Numbered from the stretch's first letter, positions 20,935-31,279 are shown. The stretch: 64,000 nt of DNA from Arion vulgaris (GCA_020796225.1 CM036758.1:31961647-32025646); one strand, 5' to 3'. Translations and numbers: made by a program. Notes: a model not told the origin generated them from the letters alone.

Positions 20935-21170
20935 AAACGACAGAGATGAAGTGTTATGACAAACTCTAAATGTTACAAGAAGAGATAAATCAGAACGAAG
21001 AAATCAGAAGAAGAATGGGATTCTGCAGGTACTACAATATTTAAAGAAACAACAGGTATATGGCTCGAACACGTATCAGGTTACCACAAGACAGTCTCCT
21101 AAAGTGCACTAGCACACAGATACAATGGCAACAGACTCAGAGGACGACTACGTAAGCGATGGATGTCGGA
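20935..21170 (+). mobile_element. LINE C-terminal fragment, decayed
   Basis: Plus-strand words TEMKCYDKL, EEINQNEEIRRRMG, then a 'RTRIRLPQDS' stretch parallel TEMKCQRRMLG...RNEDVRKKVG...SRLPTDS of 43960-44150. Several stops. Confidence 0.6.
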
Positions 21171-21179
21171 ATATCCGAG

Positions 21180-22010
21180 GCACTAAATTTCATCTTATAC
21201 AAAGCGCATAGGAGGCTTTGCTCCAGTGTCTCACGCCAAACGGCAAACAGATATATCATACCGCAACCTTGCATTTTGGCCTGTCGAAGCATCGATTGAG
21301 AGTCCGATACATAATGGCTACAGTAAACGGAGTCAGAGAGATACTGAAGGGCAATAGTAACGGCCACAACTTCCATCAATATAAATTACCTTTATTTTTG
21401 TCCTGGGCATCAGAAGAAGGGTATTGAACGAGCTAATAGATTGCTGACATGGCTACGAGATCAGAAGGAGCTGCTATGAGTCGAAATGACATTCTTAACA
21501 CACTGAGCAGTTCTTTCGAACAGAAGAGTTTCAGGTTGTGAGTTCCACTCGCTGACCAAACTGAGAGAGATGGATATCAATAGTGGTGCAGCCTGAAAAG
21601 AACGACATGCAAATATGCAAAGAGATTGATTAATTAACATCGAGATGGCGTGCTGGTTCCCCTGGACTTTGCTAGATTTGTTGAGGCGAAGATCGTAGCA
21701 CCTACGGACATGTCCGGAGTGCTATGATGATAGTCCTCTGATAACTGGAAGTAGTTGTCCTGTATGTTTCTCTTCGCTCTGCAACAACACTACTGTACGC
21801 GCTAGCCAAGAAAACTCAGTCTGACTTTCCACCGCGATGCAAAGACCCATCAGTATACACAACAACATTATCACTTGCATTATCTTCTATCAGCTGCTTA
21901 ACTGCGAGTTCAGCCTTCATGCTGCCCCACCATTCTCTACATTCTCTTCCATGCGTAATGATAATGTTTTGCAGTAGCTGGCCATACCCCTATCTATCGG
22001 GATCAATTCT
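21180..22010. mobile_element. Possible decayed RNase-H LINE sequence
   Basis: Around 21830-21930 the minus strand reads NASDNVVVYTDGSLHRGGKS, a good RNase H first motif (YTDGS). Around 21400-21480 the plus strand has a weak 'GNERAD-like' stretch. Orientation is mixed and frames are broken, so only the YTDGS part is supported. Confidence 0.45.
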
Positions 22011-22041
22011 TCCCCTTTTTGAGCGTTTACATTTCTCATTA

Positions 22042-22504
22042 AGCAACAGATGATCAACATCATTTTTATACCTACTTTGTGTTACCAGAGCCAAACATGG
22101 ACATTGAGCAAAGCGCAGTCACAAAAATAACTACATGTGACATGCGTTGCCTGCGAAAAGTTACCAATAACACAAGAAAAGACAGAATCACCAACATCAG
22201 CATAAGAAAGAAAGTTGGCACAAAACCGTGCTTGAATTACATAGATAAACAAAGAATGAAGTGGTTTGGCCACTTAATAAGAATGCATCCAAACTCCACA
22301 GTATACAGAGTCTTCTACAACAGAACATCGGGAAAGAAGGCAAGAGGAAGACCACGGAAAAGATGGTTAGATGGCGTAGCAGAATCATGTGAAAGAGCAA
22401 AGATAAGAATCACACAAGCCACCAGAACAGCGCAAGACAAAAACAGAAAACCACGACACTGGGCAACAACCCGGTAGCAGCGTGACGACAAAAGAAAGAA
22501 GAAG
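22042..22504 (+). mobile_element. 5'-truncated LINE with 13-bp TSD
   Basis: Encodes DMRCLRKVTNNTRKDRITNI, then RMKWFGHLIRMHPNS and KARGRPRKRWLDGVAESCE, the C-terminal part of a LINE ORF2. It ends acgacaaaagaaagaagaag. acatttctcatta flanks both sides (22029-22041 and 22505-22517). It keeps an open frame of 132 codons and looks young. Confidence 0.85.
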
Positions 22505-22517
22505 ACATTTCTCATTA

Positions 22518-22889
22518 TATTTTCTACATTTGTTCATTGTTCATTTGAGAATCATCTTCATGGCACATCGTACATGTCCTTCAAATATCTACATTTCTGT
22601 TGAATAGGTATAGAAGGAAGATGCAATCTTGTTGACTATCTTTGAACAGTTTTCAATATTTCAATTCGTTGCTAACAACAGATGGAAATTGAATGAAGGA
22701 AATAAAAAGAAGAACAAACATGGCTTTACCAGACCAAACAAATAAGAAACGAGTGCTCTAACTACTATGCTATCGTTGTTCTCTCATGGGATATTGTGTT
22801 TTCTTTTGTCTTGTGATTTGTGTACATTTCACGACTCCACTGACATAAAACTTGTAAAAAAAATTAACTTTAAACGGCATAGGATTTAC
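22518..22889. other. Mostly unassigned
   Basis: A short stretch near 22660-22740 (gctaacaacagatggaaat, gaagaacaaacatggctttac) also occurs at 47058-47120 in a LINE, so a small LINE fragment is present. Nothing else recognised. Confidence 0.5.
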
Positions 22890-23085
22890 TTCATTTCACC
22901 AGATTTTCTCAGATGGCTTTGTCCTCCGCAGAAATTGCACCATCTTGCTGAAAGTATTGCACAAAGCATGAACTCCGTAGCTCCATCTAATTTCCTATGT
23001 GTATACTGAAAAAATGTACTTGTGAACCGAACTACTCTTTCCGGATTCGAACCCCCGACCTTCAGAACACAAGGCAAACGGCTTG
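22890..23085 (-). mobile_element. SINE-E copy
   Basis: Minus strand: gtcgggggttcgaatccgg (B box), the gctacggagttcatgctttg block and gcaatactttcagcaagatg, as in 33370-33590. The A-box end is eroded. Confidence 0.75.
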
Positions 23086-23099
23086 CAAATGGGGTACTT

Positions 23100-24395
23100 C
23101 TTCTTCTTCTTCGATCGTTCTAGGCCTGTTTTAATCATTCTCATTGTGATATATAAACAGCCAAACATCCGAACGTAATGTACGTGCACCAGCCTTCAGC
23201 ACCTATTGAGCTCAGTTGCTTATCCTTCGGTGGGGTGTTCGTTTTCAGCCAGCTTTTGATTTACTAGGGTGAGCTTTCCCTAGGTACGATCAGCTTTGCC
23301 GTATTTTTGGGCTTTGTGATCTACGCCGGGACAGTGAGTTACGCTGTTTATGCCCGTTCTGACTGAGAAATATTTCTCGGGGCTTGTAAGCTTATCCTCG
23401 GACGGCGTCTTACTCGTATAAGACACCGTGTAAAGTATCGGCCTTCGCCAATGTTCAGACCCGAACTTCCTGCTTGATCCGTACATTGTCGGCCTTGCTT
23501 TACCGTACATTTTTAGTTTGATCCGGAGAAGGAACATTCTCAGCCTTTTCTAGACGCGTATCGGTACGTGGCAATTTGCAATTAACCTCGAAAGCACTGG
23601 CATGGGGCCGAGTACAAACAATGTAGAGGGTCGTTTCAGTCGGCACTATCAGCGTAACTGAGGATTTTGCGCTCGCCGCCATCACCCGCCCCAGTTATTC
23701 CGGGGATGTTAGTTACGACTGCAATCGAACCTTGCCCAGTTGCCCCAAGGCTGGCAGTTCCGTTAGGCATCACCAACCTCAGTTCTTCCGGGGATGTTAA
23801 TTTTAATCGCACAGTACCTTGCACGGTTTTCCCAGGGCGGGTAGTTTCGTTATGCACTAAACGCAACTTGTTCTTTTGCGCTCGGCAAACTTTGCCCAGT
23901 ACATGTATCTGCACCAGGCTACCAATGCGGGGTCAGCTGCAATCTTCTCTCGCACCAACACGAGGGTAGACTTTTATTCGTTACGGTCCTGTCTTATTTA
24001 TTCTTGCCGACGGGCTGGCAATGTTTGCCCCTCCTCAGGGCTTCGAGCTTCTCCCTACGTGGGCATACGTTTGGTCACTGGATGCACCTCTCATCCATGT
24101 CTGAGACGTTTCTTTGCTGTTTCTTTGCGTTCAGGGACTTGGGCAATATCTTGTTGGACATCGGTCAGGAGATTTGTGCATTTTCTTTGTATGTATCTTT
24201 ATCGTGTTTCCGTACTTGCACTGCTACCCTACCAGTAGTTTTCTCTCCCCGATCCCTGCCCTCTTAGCCAGACCAGAACCATAGTCTGTTTCCTGGGTCA
24301 CCGCGTGGAGGTTAGGGGCAGGGTCTTGGTTAGCGCGCCCTCTCGCTAACCCTGGCTCATGTTACCACTATGACCTCATGAGCCTTTTTGACCCC
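23100..24395. other. GC-rich segment of unknown nature
   Basis: Clearly richer in GC than its neighbours from about 23270 on. It contains two diverged direct repeats of about 100 bp (23691-23772 and 23790-23872, both with ttccggggatgtta). A minus-strand ORF at 23636-23914 (92 codons, with PGKTVQGTVRLKLTSPEELR) spans the two repeats and matches nothing I know. It abuts 18S rRNA sequence at 24396, so it may be rearranged rDNA spacer or an element inserted in rDNA. Confidence 0.4.
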
Positions 24396-24528
24396 GGATC
24401 GTGTCATCTATTGAACCTCGACTGATTTAATGAGCCATTCGCGGTTTCACCGTGAGACAGTGTGAACTTAGACATGCATGGCTTAATCTTTGAGACAAGC
24501 ATATGACTACTGGCAGGATCAACCAGAT
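24396..24528 (-). rRNA. 18S rRNA, first ~133 nt only
   Basis: The minus strand reads atctggttgatcctgccagt, agtcatatgcttgtctcaaa, gattaagccatgcatgtcta, then the universal cgcgaatggctcattaaatc block and ends gatgacacgatcc. This is the start of eukaryotic small-subunit rRNA. Homology stops abruptly at 24396 and the remaining ~1.7 kb of 18S is absent, so it is a fragment and not a functional gene. Confidence 0.93.
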
Positions 24529-25040
24529 AGCTGTCATGGACGAGACCGACCGACAATGCTCGGGTAGGGAGACAGCGCTCTGTGCAGAGCGGATCCCGAC
24601 GTCCCCGGCGAAAATGCGAAATTGAAGCGAAACGACCGAGCGCTCGCTTCCCACAGTTTTGCCGGCAAGACTTGCGCCTCGCCAAGCAAAAACGACACCA
24701 TGTTACTACCTGCGGACCCACAAGCTCGTTGCGAGAGCCGGGCCTTTAACGAGACCACCGTCGAGCGTTTAAAATTTTAGACTGACTGCATCACACCGCG
24801 ACCGAGAAACTCCGATATACGGACACACACAAACCACCAATAAGACCGCGCGCGGCGAGCGAGCGAGTCTTAATAGCAGACGCTACCTTGTCCCTTATTT
24901 GCTGGGAGCCTCGTTCGCGTGAAAAAGCGAGGAGGCACGCGCAGCCGTTAGAGACTATGCACGCAATTGGTTATCGACACTAGGGAACCGCGTTCGCTGA
25001 CTGGCTCGCCCGTCCGGTTATTTTCAAAACGGGAAGGCAC
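24529..25040 (-). other. Putative 45S 5' external transcribed spacer
   Basis: Directly upstream of the 18S fragment on the same strand lies about 500 bp of GC-rich sequence with gcgcgcggcgagcgagcgag-type runs, ending around 25040 where AT-rich DNA resumes. Its position fits the 5'ETS; the identification rests on adjacency, since ETS sequences are not conserved. Confidence 0.6.
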
Positions 25041-25126
25041 AGTTTGCAGACGCACAACCCAGATAAATGGGGTACATTATGTCCCAAATTAAATTTAACA
25101 CTAAGGAATGTCAGTAAAAAAAAGGA

Positions 25127-25345
25127 ACCCCTTCATACCTCGTGGTATATAGGTCAATACAGTGTTAGACCTGTATTTTCATTGACCGTCAGCACACGAA
25201 GGGTGATGTGGTCAGCATCACGCCGGCCGTCTTTACTTTCTCAGAGCATGTCTGGTACCCAGTTGAGGCTGGGTCGACATGAGAGCCGTCGCGGTCGGGA
25301 AAAATTCCACGCGCATTGCGGGAGCTGAACCCAGACCACCAGTTC
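25127..25345 (-). mobile_element. SINE-B copy
   Basis: Minus strand: ggtctgggttcagctcccgc (B box), 'gacggctctcatgtcgaccc', cagcctcaactgggtacca, gtgatgctgaccacatcacc, and a cacgaggta hairpin with gggttcc. Very similar to 27093-27357. Confidence 0.88.
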
Positions 25346-25424
25346 AGTATTATTAGCGTTTTTCATTGATAAATAACAATGACTCAAAGAATCGGGTTAA
25401 AGAAAAAAGCAATACATTTTACAA

Positions 25425-25565
25425 TGTTCTAACATGGTAGACCTCAGAGATAACAGAGGCGACGAAAAACACTCTTTATAAAGCTTACACAAAAGCCCGT
25501 TTTTTAGCCTGGCGGTGTGAGGCAAAACAGGATTAAAGAAAAGAAAAAAACAAGAAGAAAAACAA
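25425..25565 (+). mobile_element. LINE 3' end (KWFGHIS family)
   Basis: tggtagacctcagagataac, cacaaaagcccg and ggtgtgaggcaaaacaggat match the ends at 14920-15035 and 44220-44325; A-rich tail. Confidence 0.7.
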
Positions 25566-25709
25566 ACACATTTAAATGTTAACCCACTCCAACGAGAAGT
25601 TGTTTATCCCGATAGAGCTAGTCGGCTTTATGATGCTAAGGGAGTGGGTAGAGTGAGGGGGCTGTGAAAGAACATATATATATTATTTATATTATATATA
25701 TATATATAT
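25566..25709. other. Short unassigned stretch with (TA)n
   Basis: Ends in a TA-rich run at 25675-25708 immediately before SINE-F. Confidence 0.5.
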
Positions 25710-25868
25710 TCCGCCTGCCCAGCGTGTTCGTAGCGTGTTGGACAACGGGTGACAAGCCCTTTGTGAGTGCGGGTTCAATTCCACGGGCTGGCAAAAACCC
25801 GAAGGGTTACGATGTCCATGGCACCGAGCCGAAGAGTTGAAAGCTCAAGTGCTTCTGGATCGGAAAAA
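25710..25868 (+). mobile_element. SINE-F copy, internally shortened
   Basis: tRNA-like head gcccagcgtgttcgtagcgt, then gtgcgggttcaattccacgg (B box), then the tail gccgaagagttgaaagctca and agtgcttctggatcgg. One of the two duplicated 'cggttcggtgcca' blocks of the family is missing. Confidence 0.85.
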
Positions 25869-25956
25869 ATATATATATATCAACTAATTAAAGAAGAAGA
25901 GAACAAGGAGTTTTTTGCAAGAACCCGCAGAGGAAGCAACGGAAGCAAAGAATACG

Positions 25957-26236
25957 ATCAACAAATAAACAGTGTACAGGTATTTTTTTTTTTCGATCCA
26001 GAAGCATTTGAGCTTTTAGCTCTTCGGCTCGGTGCCATGGACATCGTAACCCTTCGGTTCGGTGCCACGAACACCGTGAATCTGGGGAACCTGTGGCTTT
26101 TCTGCCAGCCCGCGGAATTGAACCCGCACTCACAGAGGGCTAGTCACCCGCAGTCTAACGCGCTACGAACACGCTGGGCAGGCTGGCGTGTACAGGTATT
26201 AAGATCTTAATACCTGTATACTGTTTATTTGTTGAT
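25957..26236. repeat. 64-bp near-perfect palindrome split by SINE-F
   Basis: Removing the SINE and one copy of its target duplication leaves a 64-bp sequence from atcaacaaataaacag, through a central ttaagatcttaa, to ctgtttatttgttgat. It equals its own reverse complement except at one position pair (gtgtac against gtatac). The outer 'atatcaactaatta' also recurs at 25877-25890 and 26237-26251. Confidence 0.85.
25985..26187 (-). mobile_element. SINE-F with 13-bp TSD
   Basis: Full-length SINE-F in minus orientation: head gcccagcgtgttcgtagcgc, B box gcgggttcaattccgcg, and tail ending aagcatttgagctttt complement, then an A-run. gtgtacaggtatt flanks it (25972-25984 and 26188-26200). Confidence 0.9.
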
Positions 26237-26251
26237 TATATCAACTAATTA

Positions 26252-27092
26252 ACAACTTTGTGGACACCCTGAAAACTAAACTATAAATAGACTAGTCTCC
26301 CCTTCACCTTGCGTATCTGGGTCATACATCCAACAACTCGCCATTTTGTCACTATTGGAGATCTGTCAACCGCTAAAAACTCATCGTTTTCCCTCAAAAC
26401 TAATACTCATTATTATCAAACTGTTATTTTCTCCGCGTTTGTTATTTTCAAAATCTGCATTTTGTGACTATGTCAAAGGTTATGCTATTTACTTGGTAGA
26501 CATTGACCTTTAGATCGCACGACGTTTAGAAGAAGAATAGATTAAAAGTGGGGAATGTCACTTTTAAAAGTTAGTCACGCGGACATTTTATATAAGGTCA
26601 ATAAAACACTGATACTTCTCTTTAAATTTTCATACTGTTCATCTGTCTTCTCCTTCATCTTTTTTCTTCACTCTCTTCTTTCTTCTTCTTCCCATTCTTC
26701 TTCTTTCTTCTATTCTATTTCCTTTCTTTTTTCGTATTCTATGAAATGTTGTCGACTCTCAACATTAACCTTTTGCACAACATGATGCCATCATCATCAG
26801 CATCTTCATCATCCTCATCATCATCCTCATTATCATCATCATCATCTATGTATAGTGGACCTCTTTCATTTCCAAATTATCATACAGACGTGTCGCTGTA
26901 TATGTACTTGACAGCTCCATTGGTGACTACAAAGTCATATCCGGTCGTGACAGCCTCTGCTCTAATTCTCTCCATCCCCCCCCTCCCAAATGAGGCAGAC
27001 CTCTCGAGGTAAGATTCCATCCTGGAGTAAAGTCTCTTTTCCTCTACTTGTTGGTTAAGTGGTCATTATATTTACCCTGCGTACTGGACCTG
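26252..27092. other. Unassigned with simple repeats
   Basis: Pyrimidine-rich tract at 26640-26730 and (TCA)n at 26786-26850. ORFs here are low-complexity Ser/Phe runs and are not supported. Confidence 0.5.
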
Positions 27093-27357
27093 TGAGCCGC
27101 TGTAGCGTAGTTGTTAGTGAACTCGCTCCGCAAGGCTGGTGGTCTGGGTTCAGCTCCCGCAATGTGCGTGGAATTTTCCCGACCGCGACGGCTCTCAGGT
27201 CGACCCAGCCTCAACTGGGTACCAGACATGCTCTGGGAAAGTAAAGGCGGCCGGCGTGATGCTGACCACATCACCCATCGTGTGCCGACGGTCAATGAAA
27301 ATACAGGCCTAACACTGTATTGACCTATATACCACGAGGTATAAAAGGGTTCCTTTA
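27093..27357 (+). mobile_element. SINE-B, reference copy
   Basis: gctgtagcgtagttgttagt (A box), ggtctgggttcagctcccgc (B box), body with ggctctcaggtcgaccca, agacatgctctgggaaag, gtgatgctgaccacatcacc, then gacctatataccacgaggta and gggttcc. Clear tRNA-derived SINE structure. Confidence 0.9.
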
Positions 27358-27374
27358 CTTACTTTTTACTTTTA

Positions 27375-27622
27375 CTGGACCTGTAGCTTAAGCTGTAGTG
27401 AGCTCAATCACAACCCAAGTGTAACTGGTTCAAACACCGCGGTGGGCAAGTTTGGAAGCAAATTCGTTTCCGTGGGATTTTACAAAAGGTAAAAAAATAG
27501 ACCTCACCGTTCAGAAAGCAATGACAAACTACTGAACGTATAAGTGGTGCCTACAAAAACAACGATTCGTTTACTGTGGCTGATGGCTAATTCCTGTTAA
27601 GGATATGCCACGATTTTCGATT
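27375..27622 (+). mobile_element. SINE-C, directly after SINE-B
   Basis: ggacctgtagcttaagctgt (A box), aactggttcaaacaccgcgg (B box), body with ccgtgggattttacaaaagg, acctcaccgttcagaaagca, gaacgtataagtggtgccta. Homologous to 4580-4830 on the opposite strand. Confidence 0.88.
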
Positions 27623-27900
27623 TCCCCGGATACTACAGACTCAACAGACACTTGCATAGATTAGGACTAAGTCAAACAGCTCTCTGCCAGTGTCAGCACC
27701 AGGAACAGACACCAGGGCATGTCCCACACGACTGCTCCCTCCTGTGTGAGCTGAGAAGCAACATGTGGCCACACCCAGTTGACATAGAAACTAAGCTTTG
27801 GGGAAACCTAACAAACCTGAAGCTGACTGCCCAGTATGTGGTCACAGCCAACTCTAGATAACTAGGCCCAGACAACTGACCCGGGTTTCTGACCTAGATC
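27605..27900 (+). mobile_element. LINE C-terminal Cys-rich tail
   Basis: Encodes FPGYYRLNRHLHRLGLSQTA, LCQCQHQEQTPGHVPHDCSL and NLTNLKLTAQYVVTANSR, ending at a stop. This is the 'LNRHLHRLG ... C-C-H-C' tail that follows RNase H in LINE ORF2. Open over 69 codons. Confidence 0.8.
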
Positions 27901-28244
27901 AGAAAAGGGGCCGGAAAATATATAGGTTTGATAGAACAATGCAAGCTTTTTGCAATTTTACTCAATTCTGTGAGTCTATGGTTATTTATTGGTAAAAAAT
28001 ATTCATAATATTGATATTCCTTATTATTAAACTTAACTTGTTGTATAATATAACTTCGAGTTAGCATTTTGTGTTGATTTTAAAATGAATTGGTCTATAT
28101 ACACCAATACTGGAATGCGAGGTCACGTGGTGTAGCTGGGGTCTGATTTCGCATAATTCTTCCCTGAGTCCGAAGGTCCATAAGTTTATAGTTGGCTCTG
28201 ATGTGGTCCACAGTAAACTAAACGCAAGACCAGAGATCGCTGAA
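27901..28244. other. No gene seen
   Basis: AT-rich; nothing recognised. Confidence 0.45.
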
Positions 28245-28512
28245 GAAGAAGTTTATTCAGTCTGTGCTTAATCTACATAGAGGCTAAGTGCTTGCCTCTC
28301 GTTTCAAAGGTATTCTGTTCGTTCCATCGTGGAGCCATCTGGATCTCTTCCCAGAGATCCCTAATCATAGTGTAAGTGAGATCGAGTTCCTAGTCCTATC
28401 GGAGACTGACGATAAAACGTAGGTCCAGTGTTCTGATCATGTAAAAGAACACTTAGCAGTTCAAAATCGAGGCTGGAAAGTCACCGACCGGACACAATTT
28501 ATTAGAAAGATT

Positions 28513-28767
28513 CGCCCGAGTAGTTACAGGGGCTCAAATTTTTGGTGTAAAGAATAGAACCACTGTTACCTGCCACGCATGTCGTAAGATGCGTCTAAGG
28601 AGGTTTGGCTGAAGTCGGATGCATGTGTCCTAAACGTGTAGAAGTCTATGCGTTTAGGTGCCTACCAAATCAATGTGCAACGTATACACGTTCTTGGCAA
28701 AGATCAAACATATCACAAAGAGTGATTAAAATTGGTCGTAAAGAACGAACACAAAAAGAACAAGAAG
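28513..28767 (+). mobile_element. SINE-A with 12-bp TSD
   Basis: Starts cgcccgagtagttacagggg, ends aaaaagaacaagaag. Flanked by attagaaagatt at 28501-28512 and 28768-28779. Confidence 0.92.
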
Positions 28768-28817
28768 ATTAGAAAGATTAAAAATTAAAATTCCTACAAT
28801 TTGTTTTCGCTATCTTA

Positions 28818-29857
28818 AGACCTACGGCTTCCAGGAAAAGTACATCAATATTATAAAAGCCTTCTATTCTGAAGCATCCTGCTGTGTAAGAACAGATGCA
28901 GGAAACTCAGACTGGTTCGCAGTCAATTCGGGTGTGAAGCAGGGCTGCGTGATGTCACCTATGCTTTTGGGATAGCTATAGACTGGATCATGCGCAAATG
29001 CACCCAAGATGATCAACTAGGCATCAAATAGCTTAATAACAGCAGACTATTTGATCTTGACTTTGCCGATGACGTGGCCATATTGAATTCAACCACACAA
29101 GCAACCCACAAACTAACGAGCAATCTTTGCACACTTGCAGAACAGGTTGGTCTCCAGATTAATTCTGCCAAGACCAAAATTATGGACCTCACAAACTCGA
29201 CAGACAACATCGTAATAAATGGCCAAACACTGGAGAAAGTTGAACATTTTACATATTTGGGTAGTAAAGTGTCAAACAACGGAGACACGATGAAAGAAAT
29301 AAACTCTCGTATTGCTATAGCAGCTAGTGCCTTCACTAAATTAACGAATATCTGGCAATCTCAAGACCTAAGTATATGCACAAAAGTTAAATTATTTAGG
29401 TCATGTGTGATTCCTGTACTGACCTACGGTTGTGAAAGTTGAAATCAACAAAGAAAATTGATAAGAAACTGGACAGCTTTGAGAATAAATGTCTACGAAA
29501 ATTATTAAAAGTAAAATGGAGTGATTTCGTTTCTAACAACACAGTGAGAGATAGAACACACCAACAACCCATATCAAATATTATAAGGAAACGAAGGTGG
29601 AAATATTTAGGTCATGTTCTTAGAGCAGACGAAAAGAGACTAAATCGACAAGTCCTTATGTGGTCACCAATTGGGAAAAGAAAACGTGGAAGACCAAAGA
29701 CCACTCTTCGAAGAACCATCCAACAAGAAAGTAAACTATTGGGATGTAAAACCAAACAAGATCTCCAACTGCTAGCAAAGAACCGTATCACATGGAGATC
29801 TAAAACCTCTGCCCTATGTGCCTCCTTTGGCTCGAAAGGAATAAACTAACTAACTAA
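28818..29857 (+). mobile_element. 5'-truncated LINE, RT to 3' end, with 8-bp TSD
   Basis: Encodes VKQGCVMSPMLL, the catalytic RLFDLDFADDVAILNS, GLQINSAKTKIMDL, YLGSKVSNNGD, a break at 29440 (TGA and frame change after 'TYGCES'), then CLRKLLKVKWSDFVSNNTV, KRRWKYLGHVLRADEK and RKRGRPKTTLRRTIQQE, ending SFGSKGIN. The 3' end is (ACTA)n. ctatctta flanks it (28810-28817 and 29858-29865). About the last third of ORF2; inactive. Confidence 0.92.
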
Positions 29858-30110
29858 CTATCTTATAAATGACATTGGTGAACCTCTCGCCGGTGCTATG
29901 GAGTTCGTACACTGTCGCTGAGATCTTCCTGTTTAAGAAAAAGAGATCAAAGCACATATTGTTATTCACCGAAGTGCAATAATAATGGCCCTATTAATAA
30001 ATGAATCAATCAATCGATCAACCAATCAATCACTATAAATATTTAACTCATTCGTCCTTCTGAACCGATATACTGGCTAACTGTACTTATTAATATGACG
30101 CAAAACCAGT

Positions 30111-30210
30111 ATGGACGCCCGTGTGGTTATCGGAGCCAAAATTAGGGGCGTAAAGAATAGAGCCACTGTTACTTGTCACGCATGTTGTAATAGACAACAA
30201 AGGTATTTGG
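30111..30210 (+). mobile_element. SINE-A, 5' third only
   Basis: acgcccgtgtggttatcgg, ggggcgtaaagaatagagcc and actgttacttgtcacgcatg match the SINE-A head; homology ends near 30210. Confidence 0.75.
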
Positions 30211-30239
30211 GCGTGGGGATAGCAACACTATACCGTAAA

Positions 30240-30490
30240 AAACACTAGATAGCTACAGAAACCACAGCCAGAGAATTCATAGCTCTTTACTCGTGCAAGA
30301 AGAAGGACCACGCAAGAAATAATGCAAGAAAATGGGGAGATTAGAGAGTTCTGAAGAAGGACCACGCAAGAAATAATGCAAGAAAATGGGGAGATTAGAG
30401 AGTTCTGGAGAAGATGGCTTTGGATAGTAATGGCTTGAAAAACCTTGGTTGCGGACCTATGTTTCCCTAGGGATAAGAGTCACGAAGAAA
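30240..30490 (+). mobile_element. LINE C-terminal scrap with a 54-bp tandem duplication
   Basis: gaagaaggaccacgcaagaa to attagagagttct is present twice (30299-30352 and 30353-30406), a 54-bp, codon-multiple duplication. It is followed by 'MALDSNGLKNLGCGPMFP', which resembles the last ~20 residues of LINE ORF2 (W-x-x-L-V-x-x-L-C type). Confidence 0.6.
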
Positions 30491-30589
30491 AACCAGTATA
30501 CTGGCTATATCAGTAAACATTGAGCATACGTGAGTCCAGAGGTAACAGAAATACGGAGTAAAAGAGTCCATCAACACAAAGATGGACAA

Positions 30590-30715
30590 CCATAACAAAA
30601 TACAATATACAGCACTACATGACAGGGGAAGTAACTCAATAATTAATAATGGACGATGTCACACAGATTCTAGGTATTTTCTCTTGAGCTACGTAATAAA
30701 TAGCGTCATTTGCAA
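30590..30715 (+). repeat. 5' part of the 32-kb retroelement-like repeat
   Basis: atacaatatacagcactaca, ggggaagtaactcaataatt and cttgagctacgtaataaa match 31280-31380. Homology stops at about 30707. Confidence 0.7.
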
Positions 30716-30854
30716 TAGCATAAGACCAGTGTTGTTTCACATCTGGTGTGTGTGTGGAGGGGAAAGTTCAATCTTAGAACACAATCCTCTACCACATGTG
30801 GGGAATACATTATCGATGTTAAACATGTGGGTGTTGTGTGCTTTATCTTTTCAC

Positions 30855-31275
30855 GTAGCTCGCTTTTTCTTCACCTTGACAGTACGACGACTCTCAGCTA
30901 TTCGGGTTCTTCTTGTGTTGCTAGAGCGCCACATTTGACGATCTTGCTCGAGGGATTCCCATCACTTGGTGTTTATATTGAAGCATTTCAGAGACACTTT
31001 AATAGCGCCTTTAAAGCGTCTTTTCTGTCCACCAGCCGATCGTCTACCGCCCTCAAGCTCTCCCTACGTCAACTGTTTGGAGATGCGTTTATCAGGCATC
31101 CGAGCAACGTGACCGGTCCATCATACTTGGACCTTCTGCTACAGGGTGTTGACGCTTGGGATCTTGGCTCTTATGAGGACTTCAGTATTTGAAATTTTAT
31201 CCTGCCAGTTTATTTTTAGTAGTCTGCGTAGACAACATGTGTGGGAGTGGCTTAGTTTTTTTGCGTGTCTAAGAA
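30855..31275 (-). mobile_element. LINE C-terminal ORF fragment
   Basis: Minus strand: HTCCLRRLLKINWQDKISNT, EVLIRAKIPSVNTL, a stop, then WTGHVARMPDKRISKQL and a Gly/Lys-rich 'GGQKRRFKGAIKVSLKCFNI' and WESLEQDRQMWRSS. It is the tail of a separate LINE family lacking the RGRP motif. Frameshifts. Confidence 0.8.
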
Positions 31276-31279
31276 ACAA

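Larger units (their letters stand above)
28245..30035 (+). mobile_element. SINE-D copy split by two later insertions
   Basis: SINE-D pieces at 28245-28512, 28768-28817 and 29858-30035 join in family order: ccagagatccctaatcatag, ctatcggagactgacgat, then tttgttttcgctatctta, then cgccggtgctatggagttcg, gttattcaccgaagtgcaat and an (AATC)n tail. Inserts are SINE-A (28513-28767) and a LINE (28818-29857). Confidence 0.88.

Noticed and set aside
21137..21427. Host genes on either strand
   Set aside because: Short opposing ORFs in a region with RNase H-like and LINE-like scraps; better explained as decayed LINE sequence.
23636..24267. Overlapping 90-120-codon ORFs on both strands in the GC-rich island
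   Set aside because: GC-rich DNA has few stops; no domain was recognised and one ORF spans a direct repeat. Kept only as an unknown region.
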